A stretch of 64,000 bases of DNA from CALMEC01 sp031366605 (GTDB lineage: Bacteria > Actinomycetota > Thermoleophilia > Miltoncostaeales > Miltoncostaeaceae). The stretch is from contig JANLOO010000035.1 of NCBI GenBank assembly GCA_031366605.1, forward strand, positions 20,806-84,805, written 5' to 3'. A program made the translations under genes and the position numbers. This document shows positions 30,780 through 39,752 of the stretch, in pieces. The notes under the pieces were generated by a model. That model searched no databases, was not told the DNA's origin, and saw only the letters and a list, made by a program, of their open reading frames with translations. The number at the start of each line of letters is the position of its first letter. The first letter of the stretch is position 1.

Positions 30780-31859
30780 CTAGGAGGCGAGCGCTTCGGC
30801 GACCGCCGCGTTGACGATCTCCCCGCCGCGCACGTTGACCCCGGGTCGAAGTGACGGGTGGCGTTCGATGGCCTGTTCGGTGCCTTCGTTGGCGAGCGCC
30901 AGCACATACGGCAGTGTGGCGTTGCACAGGGCCTGGGTCGACGTGACCGGGACCGCACCCGGCATGTTTGCGACGCAGTAGTGGATGACGCCATCGACGA
31001 CATAGGTGGGATCGGAGTGCGTCGTCGGATGGACGGTCTCGACGCAACCACCCTGGTCGACTGCGACGTCGACGATGACCGAGCCCGGCTTCATCGTGCC
31101 GAGCATGTCGCGGGTGATGAGCCGCGGTGCCTTGCGCCCGGGGACGAGCACTGCGCCGACGACCAGATCGGCGTGTTGGATGAGCTCGGCGATGGCCAGC
31201 CGCGTGGAGTAGATGAACGTGACCCGACCGGCCAGCACCAGCTCGAGGTCACGCAGCCGGTCCAGGTTGACGTCGAGCACCGTCACATGGGCTTGCATCC
31301 CGACGGCGACCATGGCTGCGTTGATGCCGACGATCCCGCCGCCCAGCACCACGACGTTGCCAGGCGCGACGCCGGCCACGCCACCCAACAGCACACCGCG
31401 CCCGCCGAGCGGCTTCTCCAGGTGCTTGGCGCCGGCCTGCACCGACAAGCGTCCGGCGATCTCACTCATGGGCGCCAGGAGCGGCAATCGACCCACTGCG
31501 TCCTCGACCGTCTCGTACGCGACCGCGGTGACGCCGGCCGCCTGCAAGGCATTCGCCACGTCGGGGGCCGCGGCCAGGTGCAGGTAGGTGAACAACGTGT
31601 GGTCGTCGCGCATGGACCCGAATTCCGAGGCCTGCGGTTCCTTGACCTTCAGCACCAGGTCGGCGCCCCATGCCTCGGCGGCATCGGCGATCGTGGCGCC
31701 GACGGCGCGGTACGCCTGGTCATCGAACCCAGCGCCATCTCCGGCGGCGGCCTCAATGATCACGGTGTGGCCGGCGAGTACGAGGGCGTCCGCACCGGCC
31801 GGGGTCAGGGCCACTCGGTACTCGTCGTCCTTCACCTCACGGGGCACGCCGACACGCAT
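30780..31859 (-). CDS. ald: Alanine dehydrogenase
   Basis: Interconverts L-alanine and pyruvate plus ammonia with NAD. The 359 residues match the family. MRVGVPREVKDDEYRVALTPAG opens the protein, KVKEPQ holds the pyruvate-binding Lys, VVVLGGGIVGINAA is the NAD-binding loop, and GAVLVPGRKAPRLI and DVAVDQGGCVET follow. A GGAGG ribosome site lies five bases before ATG. Upstream, TAGACT is a plausible -10 box next to the palindrome ATGTTCGAACAT, which suggests control by a repressor or an Lrp-type regulator. Confidence 0.97.
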   Translation of the reverse strand: MRVGVPREVKDDEYRVALTPAGADALVLAGHTVIIEAAAGDGAGFDDQAYRAVGATIADAAEAWGADLVLKVKEPQASEFGSMRDDHTLFTYLHLAAAPDVANALQAAGVTAVAYETVEDAVGRLPLLAPMSEIAGRLSVQAGAKHLEKPLGGRGVLLGGVAGVAPGNVVVLGGGIVGINAAMVAVGMQAHVTVLDVNLDRLRDLELVLAGRVTFIYSTRLAIAELIQHADLVVGAVLVPGRKAPRLITRDMLGTMKPGSVIVDVAVDQGGCVETVHPTTHSDPTYVVDGVIHYCVANMPGAVPVTSTQALCNATLPYVLALANEGTEQAIERHPSLRPGVNVRGGEIVNAAVAEALAS

Positions 31860-31886
31860 CTTGACCTCCAGTGGATGACGTCCGTG

Positions 31887-31912
31887 AGTCTATGCCCCCG
31901 ATGTTCGAACAT
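31887..31912 (-). promoter_or_regulatory. ald promoter with operator-like palindrome
   Basis: On the minus strand TAGACT (31887-31892) is a possible -10 box. The exact 12-base palindrome ATGTTCGAACAT (31901-31912) lies eight bases upstream, covering the expected -35 and spacer region. It is flanked by CCC and GGG that extend the symmetry after one mismatch. The bound regulator is unknown. Confidence 0.5.
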
Positions 31913-31918
31913 GGGGAT

Positions 31919-33040
31919 TCAGTCGAGCGGATGGCGCCGCACGCGCACAATCCCGAGGAGCGCCGCGGCGAGGGTGGCCATCGCCCCGAGCGCGAGGATC
32001 GCCGCTCGGGTCCGTGAGGGGCCCGAGATCTCGTATCGGGCGGCGGCGAGCGCATGGGCCTGCCGGGCCTCGCACCGGGCGAGCGCCGCGTCGGCGTACG
32101 TCTGCGTGACCGCCGTCAGGCGGCGCTCGGCGAGCGCATAGTCGCGATCCCAAAACGCCGCCATCGCCGTGCGGAAACCAGTCGTCTCAGCGGACTCCAG
32201 GTTGGTCACGCCATCCGCCGTAAGGAGCCGTCGAACGGACTTGGCCTGCGCCATCACGGGTTTCGTCTCATCTGTCTCACGACGCAGGACCACACCGCGG
32301 GCCTGACCGCGTTCATCGATGACCGGGGCACCCGAGTCGCCGCGCAGGACGTCGATCTCGACGGTCGCGAACGCATCGTTCGCGTCGATCCTGGCGGGAC
32401 CGATGATCGTGCCGGTGCGGATCGCCGGGATCGCACTGCTCTGATCGCCGAACCCGATCGCGGCAACCGATGTCTGCGCGTGCTGATCGTCGTTGAGGGT
32501 GAGCGTCGGTGCGTTCGGGGCCGTGATCGTCAACAACACCAGATCGTCCTCTGGGTTTGTGGCCGGCCGGCCGACGGTGGCCGTGATGGTGGTCGGCACC
32601 TCGCCGGCACACGTGAACGCAGAGCCCGCGGCCTGCGCGCGCGTCAGGGTGACGCGCGTGACCGGCTTCGCGATCACTCGGGTGGTGGAGGGATCGGTCG
32701 GCAGACCGTGCACACCGAGCGCGGCGAGATCGGCGAGCACAAGTGCCGTGGGCGGCCGGACGAGGTGGAGCGCGGTGACGACCCGGTCAGGCGCCACGCC
32801 GAACGCCGTTCCCCGAATGGGGACGGTCCGGTCGATCCGGATGCGCCGGCCGTCGGTGACGATCGCGGCGACCCGCAGGTCGCCGGTGACGTTGTAGACA
32901 GCCGGCAGCGCGATGAACGCGGCCCGTTCGAGCGCATCGGTCGCCGTGTCGCGTGGCGTCACAGGCTCAGCCGCCGCGGGCGCCGCCAGGGCCAGGGCCA
33001 GACACCAGGGCAGCGCTCCTGCCGATACCGTCACGCGCAT
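31919..33040 (-). CDS. Membrane-anchored trypsin-like serine protease
   Basis: Exported protein of 373 residues: signal peptide 1-24 (cut near PAAAEP), protease domain ~40-265, a helical linker with a region rich in Ala and Arg, and a C-terminal membrane helix followed by RVRRHPLD. The likely triad is His 92 (VVTALHLV), Asp 165 or 166 (EDDLVLL) and Ser 236 (RGDSGAPV), in the right order for a chymotrypsin fold. GTAFGVAPDRVVTA resembles the HtrA/trypsin His region. A PDZ domain is absent. It may cleave surface proteins or act in envelope stress. TACCGT six bases before ATG suggests a leaderless transcript. Confidence 0.82.
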   Translation of the reverse strand: MRVTVSAGALPWCLALALAAPAAAEPVTPRDTATDALERAAFIALPAVYNVTGDLRVAAIVTDGRRIRIDRTVPIRGTAFGVAPDRVVTALHLVRPPTALVLADLAALGVHGLPTDPSTTRVIAKPVTRVTLTRAQAAGSAFTCAGEVPTTITATVGRPATNPEDDLVLLTITAPNAPTLTLNDDQHAQTSVAAIGFGDQSSAIPAIRTGTIIGPARIDANDAFATVEIDVLRGDSGAPVIDERGQARGVVLRRETDETKPVMAQAKSVRRLLTADGVTNLESAETTGFRTAMAAFWDRDYALAERRLTAVTQTYADAALARCEARQAHALAAARYEISGPSRTRAAILALGAMATLAAALLGIVRVRRHPLD

Positions 33041-33046
33041 GGACCA

Positions 33047-33052
33047 ACGGTA
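33047..33052 (-). promoter_or_regulatory. -10 box TACCGT, leaderless start
   Basis: On the minus strand TACCGT ends six bases before the ATG of the trypsin-like protease gene. Confidence 0.4.
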
Positions 33053-33075
33053 CCGGCAGTAACAGCTGCCTGCGT

Positions 33076-35001
33076 CTACTTGACGGTGATCACCTTGGTG
33101 GTGATCGCGTCACTGACGGCTGTGGGGATCGTCGCCTGAATCGCCACGCGGTACTTGCCTCGGATGATTTTCGTCGTCCCGATCTTGGCCGGGAGCAACA
33201 TGACGTTCGCTCCCGCGCGGGCGCTTCGGGTCAACGTGCCCAGGAGCTTTCCGTTGGCTTTGCGGACCGTCAACGTCACGGATGCGGGTATGTCGAGTCG
33301 GAACGCGACCCGTGCCTGGCAAGCCCGCTTGTGACGCTTGACGCACGATCCCGACACGTTGGACAGCGTCACGGTCGCCGCGATGAGCGGTGTCGGGAGC
33401 GGAGCCGGCGTGATCGTGATCTGGCGTTGTCGGGTCGCCGTGCCGCCGAAGCTGTTGACGGGCGTCAGCGTGACCGTAAACGTGCCAGGGGTGCCGTAGG
33501 TGTGGATCGTGGTGAGGCCGGCTGTGGCCTGCGTGCCATCTCCGAAGTCCCATGACGTGGGACCGAGGCCCGATCCGTTGTCGGTGATGGTTGCGGACAT
33601 GGCGACCGGCGTCCCCGTCTGTGCGGTCACGGGGACGTTCATGGTGACGATGCTCGGTGGGGTGACGTCGAACAGCGACGCCTGGGTCAGCACATCGACG
33701 CCGTTGTCTGTCGTCCAGGCGGCCACGGCGCTTCCGTCTGCGTTGATCGCGACACTCGGGCGATCGCAGTTGGCGTTGGGCGAGGAACGATCGCTCGGGG
33801 CGCTCCACGTGGGCGACGTCGCGGCGATCGTCGAACTTTGGATCACGTTCTGCCCCGTGACCCAGACCGCCGAAGCCGCTCCGGCTTCGTTGACGGCGAT
33901 ATCGGGCGTGAACGCGTCGTTGTCGAGAGCGCTCAGCGACGCGGTCGCCGACCACGTTCCTGATGTGCGCCGGCCACTCTGCACGATCGAGAAGGCGGCG
34001 GTTTCTGACCAGACCGCGGTTGCGGTGCCGTTCGCGTCGATGCTCACCTGCGGATCGGCGGCGTTGGCGCCTGGGGGCGTCAGCGTTTCGATGGCGCTCC
34101 ACGTCGACCCCGCGAAGGATTCTGATTGCACTTGGTCGTGGAGGCCGAACTTGACCCAGACCGCGGTCGCGTCGCCTGCCGCGTTGACGGCGACCTGCGG
34201 ATTCGCGATGTCCTGACCGAGTCCGCTGAGCGCCTGCGGGGTGGCCCACGTGGTCGAGGCGGTGGGGAGGCGCGACCACTCGGCCGTCCAGTGGACACCG
34301 TCATAGTCCACCCACACGGAGGTCGCGTTGCCGGCACCGTCAATGCCGACGTGGCTCTGCGACCCGTCCCTCCCGATTGCCGACACGTTTGCGGGGCTGC
34401 TCCACGTCGCTCCGCTCAGACGGCTCGCCTGGATGATCGCGTTGGAGGCGTCGTTTCGCCACCACGTCGCGACCGCGACGCCGCTGCCGTTGATCGCGAC
34501 CTGGGGCCCCTGGGACTCACCCTCATCGACCACCATGATCGGGGGGTCGGGGACCGATGTCGAGAGGTCCTGGGGAGCGCTCCAGGCGCTTGCCGGTGTG
34601 GCTCTACGACGCGATTGGACCACGTTGTCCTCGCCGTCGAATCGCACCCAGACGGCGACGACCGCGCCAACGGCACTCACGGCAATCTGGGGCACCGGAT
34701 CCGCTGTCCCCCCGGTCGTGGACAGCGTTTCGGGGGGACTCCAGGTCGCCGAACCGGTCAAGCGGGTTGCCGTGTTGACGACTGAGTCGGTCGGGGTCAG
34801 TTCGGTCCAGATGGCGGTGGCGTTGCCTGCCCCGTCGATTGCGACTTGGGCGTTCGTCGGCACCGTCGCCGGTACGGCCGGGACCGAAAGGTTCTGAGGT
34901 GGGGTCCAGATGGGCGCAGCGACGGCCTGCGTCACCGTCAGAGCGGCGATGGCGAGCGTCGTGCCAATGAGCCGGTGGCGCGAGGGGCGGGGAAAGTTCA
35001 T
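33076..35001 (-). CDS. Secreted repeat protein with PKD domain
   Basis: Exported protein of 641 residues with a signal peptide (residues 1-29, cut near AVAAP). About seven repeats of 50-55 residues follow, with the pattern W(S/T)xPxxLS...PQVAINxxGxAxAVW (for example QVAIDGAGNATAIW and QIAVSAVGAVVAVW). This is a sialidase-like or six-to-seven-bladed propeller rhythm without catalytic motifs. A PKD domain is clear near residues 460-545 (WDFGDGTQATAG, HTYGTPGTFTVTLT). The last ~100 residues form a basic beta domain. The function is probably binding or structural. Upstream, 35002-35166 holds a C-run and CCCG/CGGG hairpin and weakly recalls the leader elements at 602 and 8526. Confidence 0.75.
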   Translation of the reverse strand: MNFPRPSRHRLIGTTLAIAALTVTQAVAAPIWTPPQNLSVPAVPATVPTNAQVAIDGAGNATAIWTELTPTDSVVNTATRLTGSATWSPPETLSTTGGTADPVPQIAVSAVGAVVAVWVRFDGEDNVVQSRRRATPASAWSAPQDLSTSVPDPPIMVVDEGESQGPQVAINGSGVAVATWWRNDASNAIIQASRLSGATWSSPANVSAIGRDGSQSHVGIDGAGNATSVWVDYDGVHWTAEWSRLPTASTTWATPQALSGLGQDIANPQVAVNAAGDATAVWVKFGLHDQVQSESFAGSTWSAIETLTPPGANAADPQVSIDANGTATAVWSETAAFSIVQSGRRTSGTWSATASLSALDNDAFTPDIAVNEAGAASAVWVTGQNVIQSSTIAATSPTWSAPSDRSSPNANCDRPSVAINADGSAVAAWTTDNGVDVLTQASLFDVTPPSIVTMNVPVTAQTGTPVAMSATITDNGSGLGPTSWDFGDGTQATAGLTTIHTYGTPGTFTVTLTPVNSFGGTATRQRQITITPAPLPTPLIAATVTLSNVSGSCVKRHKRACQARVAFRLDIPASVTLTVRKANGKLLGTLTRSARAGANVMLLPAKIGTTKIIRGKYRVAIQATIPTAVSDAITTKVITVK

Positions 35002-35166
35002 GCGCGGTCACGTCCTTGTGGTGCGGGTCCTGCAAAAAGTACCCGTAAACCGGGAAAAACGGCCTCGCCGAACGGGGGGTTTTGGACCTAGACGATCGGG
35101 TGGTCTGTCACGAACACGGACCGAGCGACGCGCAAATGTCGCGACGGCCTCGGGCCCCGCCGCCGG

Positions 35167-36714
35167 TCAGTGGCGGAAGTGGCGGCGTCCGGTCAAGACC
35201 ATGACGGCGTTGCGTGCGTCGACCGCGGCGATGACCTCGTCATCGCGAATCGAGCCGCCAGGTTGCACGATGACGCCGGCGCCGGCGTCGAGGGCGGTCA
35301 GGGGTCCGTCGGGAAACGGGAAGAATGCGTCCGAGGCGACCACGCACCCGGCGGTGTCCAGGCCCGCGATGCCGGCCTTCTCGGTGGCCAGGCGGGTGGA
35401 GTCGACCCGGCTCATCTGGCCCGCGCCGACGCCGATCGTTGCGAGGTCACGGGCGAACACGATCGCGTTGCTCTTGACGTGTTTCGCAACCCGCCACGCA
35501 AACAGCAGGTCACCCCACTGGGCCTCGGTCGGTTGCGCTTTGGTCACGATGGTCATCTGGTCGCGCTCCTCCGACTCGGTGTCGCGGTCCTGCACCAGCA
35601 GGCCTCCCGAGACGCGTCGCAGGTCCAGCTCACCGGGGTTGCCACGTCGCCGTTCGCGGTTCTCGAGGATGCGGACGTTGGGCTTGCGCGTCAGGACGTC
35701 CATCGCGTCATCGTCGTAGCCGGGTGCCATCAACACTTCGACGAACGTCGATGCCAGCTTCTCGGCCAGCTCCACGTCGACGACGCGGTTGACGACGATG
35801 ACCCCGCCGTAGGCCGACACCGGGTCGCATGCCAACGCCCGGTCGTAGGCGGTGTTGAGATCACTGGCGAGTGCGACGCCACACGGGTTGTTGTGCTTGA
35901 CGATGATGCAGGCGGGCAGCTCGAACTCGCTGCACAGTGTGCGCGCGGCGTCCAGGTCGAGCAGGTTGTTGAACGACAGCGCTTTGCCGTGGCGTTGCTC
36001 GACCCGTGCCAAAAGCGACGTGCGGACGCCGTAGTCCTCGTAGAACGCCGCCCGTTGGTGGGGGTTCTCGCCGTAGACCAGGTCGGCGGCCTTCTCGAAC
36101 TCAAGGGTCAGGAAGTCTGCGAAATCACCTTCGTCGAACGCCATCCATTGGGCGATCGCGGCGTCGTAGCGGGCGGTGTGGCGGAACGCATCGTTGGCCA
36201 GCGATCGCATCGTGTGCTCGTTGAGTTCTCCGCCGCCGGCCTCGAGCTCTTCGAGCACGGCGTCGTACTGTGTGGGCGACGTGACGACGCCGACACGCGC
36301 GTGGTTTTTGGCGGCGGCTCGGATCATGGCTGGGCCACCGACGTCGATCTGCTCGACCACCTCGGCGTCCGAGGCGCCGGCCGCGACGGTCTCGCGGAAG
36401 GGATAGAGGTTGACGACGACAAGGTCGATCTCCTCGATGCCGGCCGCGGCCATCTCTTGCGCGTCCTTGGCATTTCCCGCCCGCGCGAGCAGGCCACCGT
36501 GGATCTTGGGGTGCAGGGTCTTGACGCGACCGCCCAGGATCTCGGGGTGACCCGTGACCTCGTCGACCGGAATGACCGTCAACCCGGCTTCACGCAGGGC
36601 CGCCGCGGTGCCACCTGTGGAGATGAGCGTGATGCCCAGGTCGGCCAGCCCTTTGACAAACGGGAGCAGGCCATTCTTGTCAGACACCGAAACCAATGCA
36701 CGGCGGACCTTCAC
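35167..36714 (-). CDS. purH: Bifunctional AICAR formyltransferase/IMP cyclohydrolase
   Basis: Catalyses the last two steps to IMP. The 515 residues include the N-terminal cyclohydrolase (RRALVSVSDKNGLLPF, STGGTAAALREAG, GGRVKTLHPKIHGG) and the C-terminal formyltransferase with KHNNPCGVA. The end (RDDEVIAAVDARNAVMVLTGRRHFRH) is the usual one. The ATG overlaps the purN stop by four bases. It is the last gene of the purine run on the minus strand. Confidence 0.97.
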   Translation of the reverse strand: MKVRRALVSVSDKNGLLPFVKGLADLGITLISTGGTAAALREAGLTVIPVDEVTGHPEILGGRVKTLHPKIHGGLLARAGNAKDAQEMAAAGIEEIDLVVVNLYPFRETVAAGASDAEVVEQIDVGGPAMIRAAAKNHARVGVVTSPTQYDAVLEELEAGGGELNEHTMRSLANDAFRHTARYDAAIAQWMAFDEGDFADFLTLEFEKAADLVYGENPHQRAAFYEDYGVRTSLLARVEQRHGKALSFNNLLDLDAARTLCSEFELPACIIVKHNNPCGVALASDLNTAYDRALACDPVSAYGGVIVVNRVVDVELAEKLASTFVEVLMAPGYDDDAMDVLTRKPNVRILENRERRRGNPGELDLRRVSGGLLVQDRDTESEERDQMTIVTKAQPTEAQWGDLLFAWRVAKHVKSNAIVFARDLATIGVGAGQMSRVDSTRLATEKAGIAGLDTAGCVVASDAFFPFPDGPLTALDAGAGVIVQPGGSIRDDEVIAAVDARNAVMVLTGRRHFRH

Positions 36715-37370
36715 CCCACGCTCCCCTCGTCGTCAATCAGTACCCGGCGTCGTCTGGCCGGATCGCGTCGTACGCGTCCCGCGGCGAACAATGCCACCGC
36801 ATCGGCCATCAAGCGGTGTTCCACCTCGCGGATGCGATCACGCAATGTGTCAAGAGACTCGTCGGGACTCACCGCGACCGGCTCCTGCAGCACCGCCGGG
36901 CCTCCATCGACCTCGGGGTCGGCGAAGTGCACGGTCACGCCGGTGTACCGCACGCCCCATGCGTGGGCTTCGTCGATCGCGTGCATCCCTGGGAACGCCG
37001 GCAACATCGACGGGTGCAGGTTGATGACGCGATCGGGGAACCGGTCCAGAAACTGCGGCGTCAGGATGCTCATCCACCCGGCCAGCACCACGAGCGCCGG
37101 GTCGGCGTCATCGACCAGGTCGGCCAGTGCCCGATCACGCGCCTCACGGTCCCCGTAGTCGTCACGGTCGATGACCTCGGTGCGGATGCCGGCCGCAGTC
37201 GCACGGCCCACGGCCGGGGCGTCAGTCGACGACGTGACCACCAGGACGATCTCGACCGGTGAATCAGCTGGGACGTGCAGACGGTCGATCAGCGCCTGCA
37301 GGTTGGTCCCGTTGCCCGACACCAGGACCGCGATGGGGAACCGTTCAGCCAAACCGCAGGCCTCCTTCAC
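36711..37370 (-). CDS. purN: Phosphoribosylglycinamide formyltransferase
   Basis: Formylates GAR with 10-formyltetrahydrofolate, the third step of purine synthesis. The 219 residues show IAVLVSGNGTNLQALID at the N-terminus, NLHPSMLPAFPG with the catalytic Asn and His, and VTVHFADPEVDGGPAVLQ with the catalytic Asp. The first ten residues (MKEACGLAER) lie over the end of purM, a 26-nt overlap, and no later start leaves the first strand intact. Confidence 0.95.
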   Translation of the reverse strand: MKEACGLAERFPIAVLVSGNGTNLQALIDRLHVPADSPVEIVLVVTSSTDAPAVGRATAAGIRTEVIDRDDYGDREARDRALADLVDDADPALVVLAGWMSILTPQFLDRFPDRVINLHPSMLPAFPGMHAIDEAHAWGVRYTGVTVHFADPEVDGGPAVLQEPVAVSPDESLDTLRDRIREVEHRLMADAVALFAAGRVRRDPARRRRVLIDDEGSVG

Positions 37371-38304
37371 CTCGCTCGACGTGACCGATGACGCGTGCGC
37401 CCGTGATCGCGCCAGTGGCGGTCGCGGCCGCGTCTCGCGTCAGCACCAAACACATCCCGATGCCCATGTTGAACGTCGACCATGCGTCCTCGTCGGGCAC
37501 TCCGGCGGCGAGTACCGCCTCGATCGCAGCGGTCCGCTCCCATGTTGAGGGATCGATGATCGGCCGGAGCCCCTCGGGGATGGCCCTCGGGAGGTTTTCG
37601 GGGAAGCCCCCGCCCGTGATGTGTGCCGCGGCGTGCAGGTCCGCCCCCGTGTCGCGGAGTCGGGCAACATCGTTGGGGTACAGGCGGGTGGGCTCGAGCA
37701 ACAGATCCGCGTCCGGGGCCAGCGCGCCCGAGTCGACGAGCGCGCGCACCAGGCTGAACCCGTTGGAGTGCAGGCCCGACGAGGGGATGCCGACGATGAC
37801 GTCCCCGTCGACCACGCGGTGTCGGCCCAAAACCTCGTCACGCTCGACGACGCCGACGGCGAACCCGGCCAGGTCCAGATGATCGGGCGCCACGACACCG
37901 GGATGCTCTGCGGTCTCACCGCCAACGAGCGCACATCCCACTGCGGCGCACGCGGCCGAGATGGACGCGACAATCTGGCCGGCGATCTCGGGATCCAGCC
38001 GGCCAACCGCCATGTAATCCAGAAAGAAGAGCGGCGTGGCGCCGGTGCAGGCCAGGTCGTTGACACACATCGCGACCAGATCCTGGCCCAAGCCGTCGAG
38101 CCGTCCCAGCTTCTGGGCCAGCGCGATCTTGGTGCCGACGCCGTCCGTCGCGCTGACCAACAGCGGGTCGCGCATCTTGGGCATCTCGACCAGCCCCGCA
38201 AACCCGCCTGTGCCGCCCGCGACCATCGACGCGATGTTGGCAGTGTGGCGCTGCGCGGCATCCAGGTCGACGCCCGCGTCGCGGTAGGTGATGCCGGGGT
38301 TCAC
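37345..38304 (-). CDS. purM: Phosphoribosylformylglycinamidine cyclo-ligase
   Basis: Makes AIR from FGAM with ATP. The 319 residues begin at GTG 38304 (NPGITYRDAGVDLDAAQ), which overlaps the purF stop as GTGA. The family motifs include LLVSATDGVGTKIALA, CVNDLACTGATPLFFLDY, LVGGETAEHPG and GIPSSGLHSNGFSLVR. The end is slightly shorter than in E. coli but keeps the GGGFPENLPR and NMGIGMCLV segments. Confidence 0.96.
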   Translation of the reverse strand: MNPGITYRDAGVDLDAAQRHTANIASMVAGGTGGFAGLVEMPKMRDPLLVSATDGVGTKIALAQKLGRLDGLGQDLVAMCVNDLACTGATPLFFLDYMAVGRLDPEIAGQIVASISAACAAVGCALVGGETAEHPGVVAPDHLDLAGFAVGVVERDEVLGRHRVVDGDVIVGIPSSGLHSNGFSLVRALVDSGALAPDADLLLEPTRLYPNDVARLRDTGADLHAAAHITGGGFPENLPRAIPEGLRPIIDPSTWERTAAIEAVLAAGVPDEDAWSTFNMGIGMCLVLTRDAAATATGAITGARVIGHVERGEGGLRFG

Positions 38305-39752
38305 AGTGCCGCCTGCGTGGCCCGCTCGATCCGACGGGCCGTGAGCGTCGCCTCTTCGAAGCGCAGCTTCAGGGCCTCGCCCGGCACCGGGATCGGGTAG
38401 TCGCCGGTGAAGCACGCGCGACACACCTGCGACGACGGGCGCCCGATCGCGCGCTGCAGGCCGTCCAGCGAGAGGTAGGCCAAGGTGGTCGCGCCGACCG
38501 CCTCGCGGATCTCCTCGATGGTGTGGGTCGCGGCGATCAGCTCGTCACGCGTGGCCATGTCGATTCCGTAGAAACACGGCCATGCGATCGGTGGGCTCGA
38601 GATGCGCAGGTGGACCTCCGTGGCCCCCGCGTCTTCGAGCATCGTGACGATTTGACGCATCGTGGTGCCGCGCACGATCGAATCGTCGACGACGATCAGT
38701 CGCTTGCCCCCGATGACCGATCGCAGGGGGTTGAACTTCATGCGCACGCTGTTCTGACGCAAGTGTTGCTCGGGTTGGATGAAGCTGCGGCCCACATAGC
38801 GGTTGCGCACGACGGCTTCGGCGTACGGGATGCCGGATGCGTTGGCAAATCCGACCGCCGCCGGGGTGCCGCTGTCGGGCAGCCCCACGACCAGGTCGGC
38901 GTCAGCGGGGCTCTCGTCGGCCAACGCGGTACCCATCGCGCGACGCGCATCCCACACGGCTTGATCGCCGATCATGCTGTCGGGTCGCGCAAAGTAGATC
39001 GACTCGAACACACAGAGGCGCGGACCCTTGCTCGGCATGGCCTGCACCGACTCGACGCCCGTGGCGCTGATGCGGATCGCTTCGCCTGGCGCGACCTCGC
39101 GCTCCATTCGCGCGCCGATCTGGTCGAACGCACAGGTCTCGGATGCGACGCACCAGCCGGCGTCGGGCAGGCGACCCAGTATGAGCGGTCGGACGCCGTA
39201 CGGGTCACGGAACGCCACCAACTCGTCCGCCGACATGACGACGACCGAGAACGCGCCGGCCAGGCGCGGCATGGCGGCGGCGACGGCCTCGAGCAGCGTG
39301 CCCGATGAGCACGCGATCGCTGCCGCGATCAGCTCGGAATCGGTGGTCGCAGTCAGGGCCAGGCCCTCGGCGGCGAGTTCGTCGCGCAGCGCAGCCGTGT
39401 TGGTCAGGTTGCCGTTGTGACCGAGTGCGACGATGCCGCGGGGCCCGGTGCGTGTGACCGGCTGCGCGTTGTCCCACTTGTTGGCGCCGGTCGTCGAGTA
39501 GCGGACGTGGCCGATCGCCATGTGGCCGGTCAGCGTCCGCAGCGACGATTCGTCGAACACCTGGGTGACCAGACCCAAGTCACGTTGGACGAGCACGCGA
39601 CCGTCGTCGGCGACTGCGATGCCGGCGCTCTCCTGCCCGCGATGCTGCATGGCGTGCAATGCGAAGAACGTGATGCGCGAGACGTCGCGCCCGGGTGCGA
39701 CGACGCCGAAGACACCGCACTCCTCCTTGGGGTGGTCCAGGTCGTCGCTCAT
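38301..39752 (-). CDS. purF: Amidophosphoribosyltransferase
   Basis: First committed step of purine synthesis: PRPP plus glutamine gives phosphoribosylamine. The 483 residues have the Ntn-glutaminase start EECGVFGVV with the nucleophile Cys 12 after a short propeptide (removed in this class), YSTTGANKWDNAQP and GHNGNLTN. The phosphoribosyltransferase PRPP loop is VVDDSIVRGTT. C-terminal cysteines (YGIDMATRDELIA, CRACFTGDYP) suggest the iron-sulfur type of enzyme, as in Bacillus. The ATG overlaps the purL stop. Confidence 0.97.
   Translation of the reverse strand: MSDDLDHPKEECGVFGVVAPGRDVSRITFFALHAMQHRGQESAGIAVADDGRVLVQRDLGLVTQVFDESSLRTLTGHMAIGHVRYSTTGANKWDNAQPVTRTGPRGIVALGHNGNLTNTAALRDELAAEGLALTATTDSELIAAAIACSSGTLLEAVAAAMPRLAGAFSVVVMSADELVAFRDPYGVRPLILGRLPDAGWCVASETCAFDQIGARMEREVAPGEAIRISATGVESVQAMPSKGPRLCVFESIYFARPDSMIGDQAVWDARRAMGTALADESPADADLVVGLPDSGTPAAVGFANASGIPYAEAVVRNRYVGRSFIQPEQHLRQNSVRMKFNPLRSVIGGKRLIVVDDSIVRGTTMRQIVTMLEDAGATEVHLRISSPPIAWPCFYGIDMATRDELIAATHTIEEIREAVGATTLAYLSLDGLQRAIGRPSSQVCRACFTGDYPIPVPGEALKLRFEEATLTARRIERATQAAL

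Noticed and set aside
35002..35166. A third copy of the leader element before the PKD protein gene
   Set aside because: The minus strand has a CGTCTAGG word and a run of six C, but the rest does not align with the two good copies.
35170..37158. A 662-codon open frame on the plus strand
   Set aside because: It is antisense to purH and purN and has no family features.
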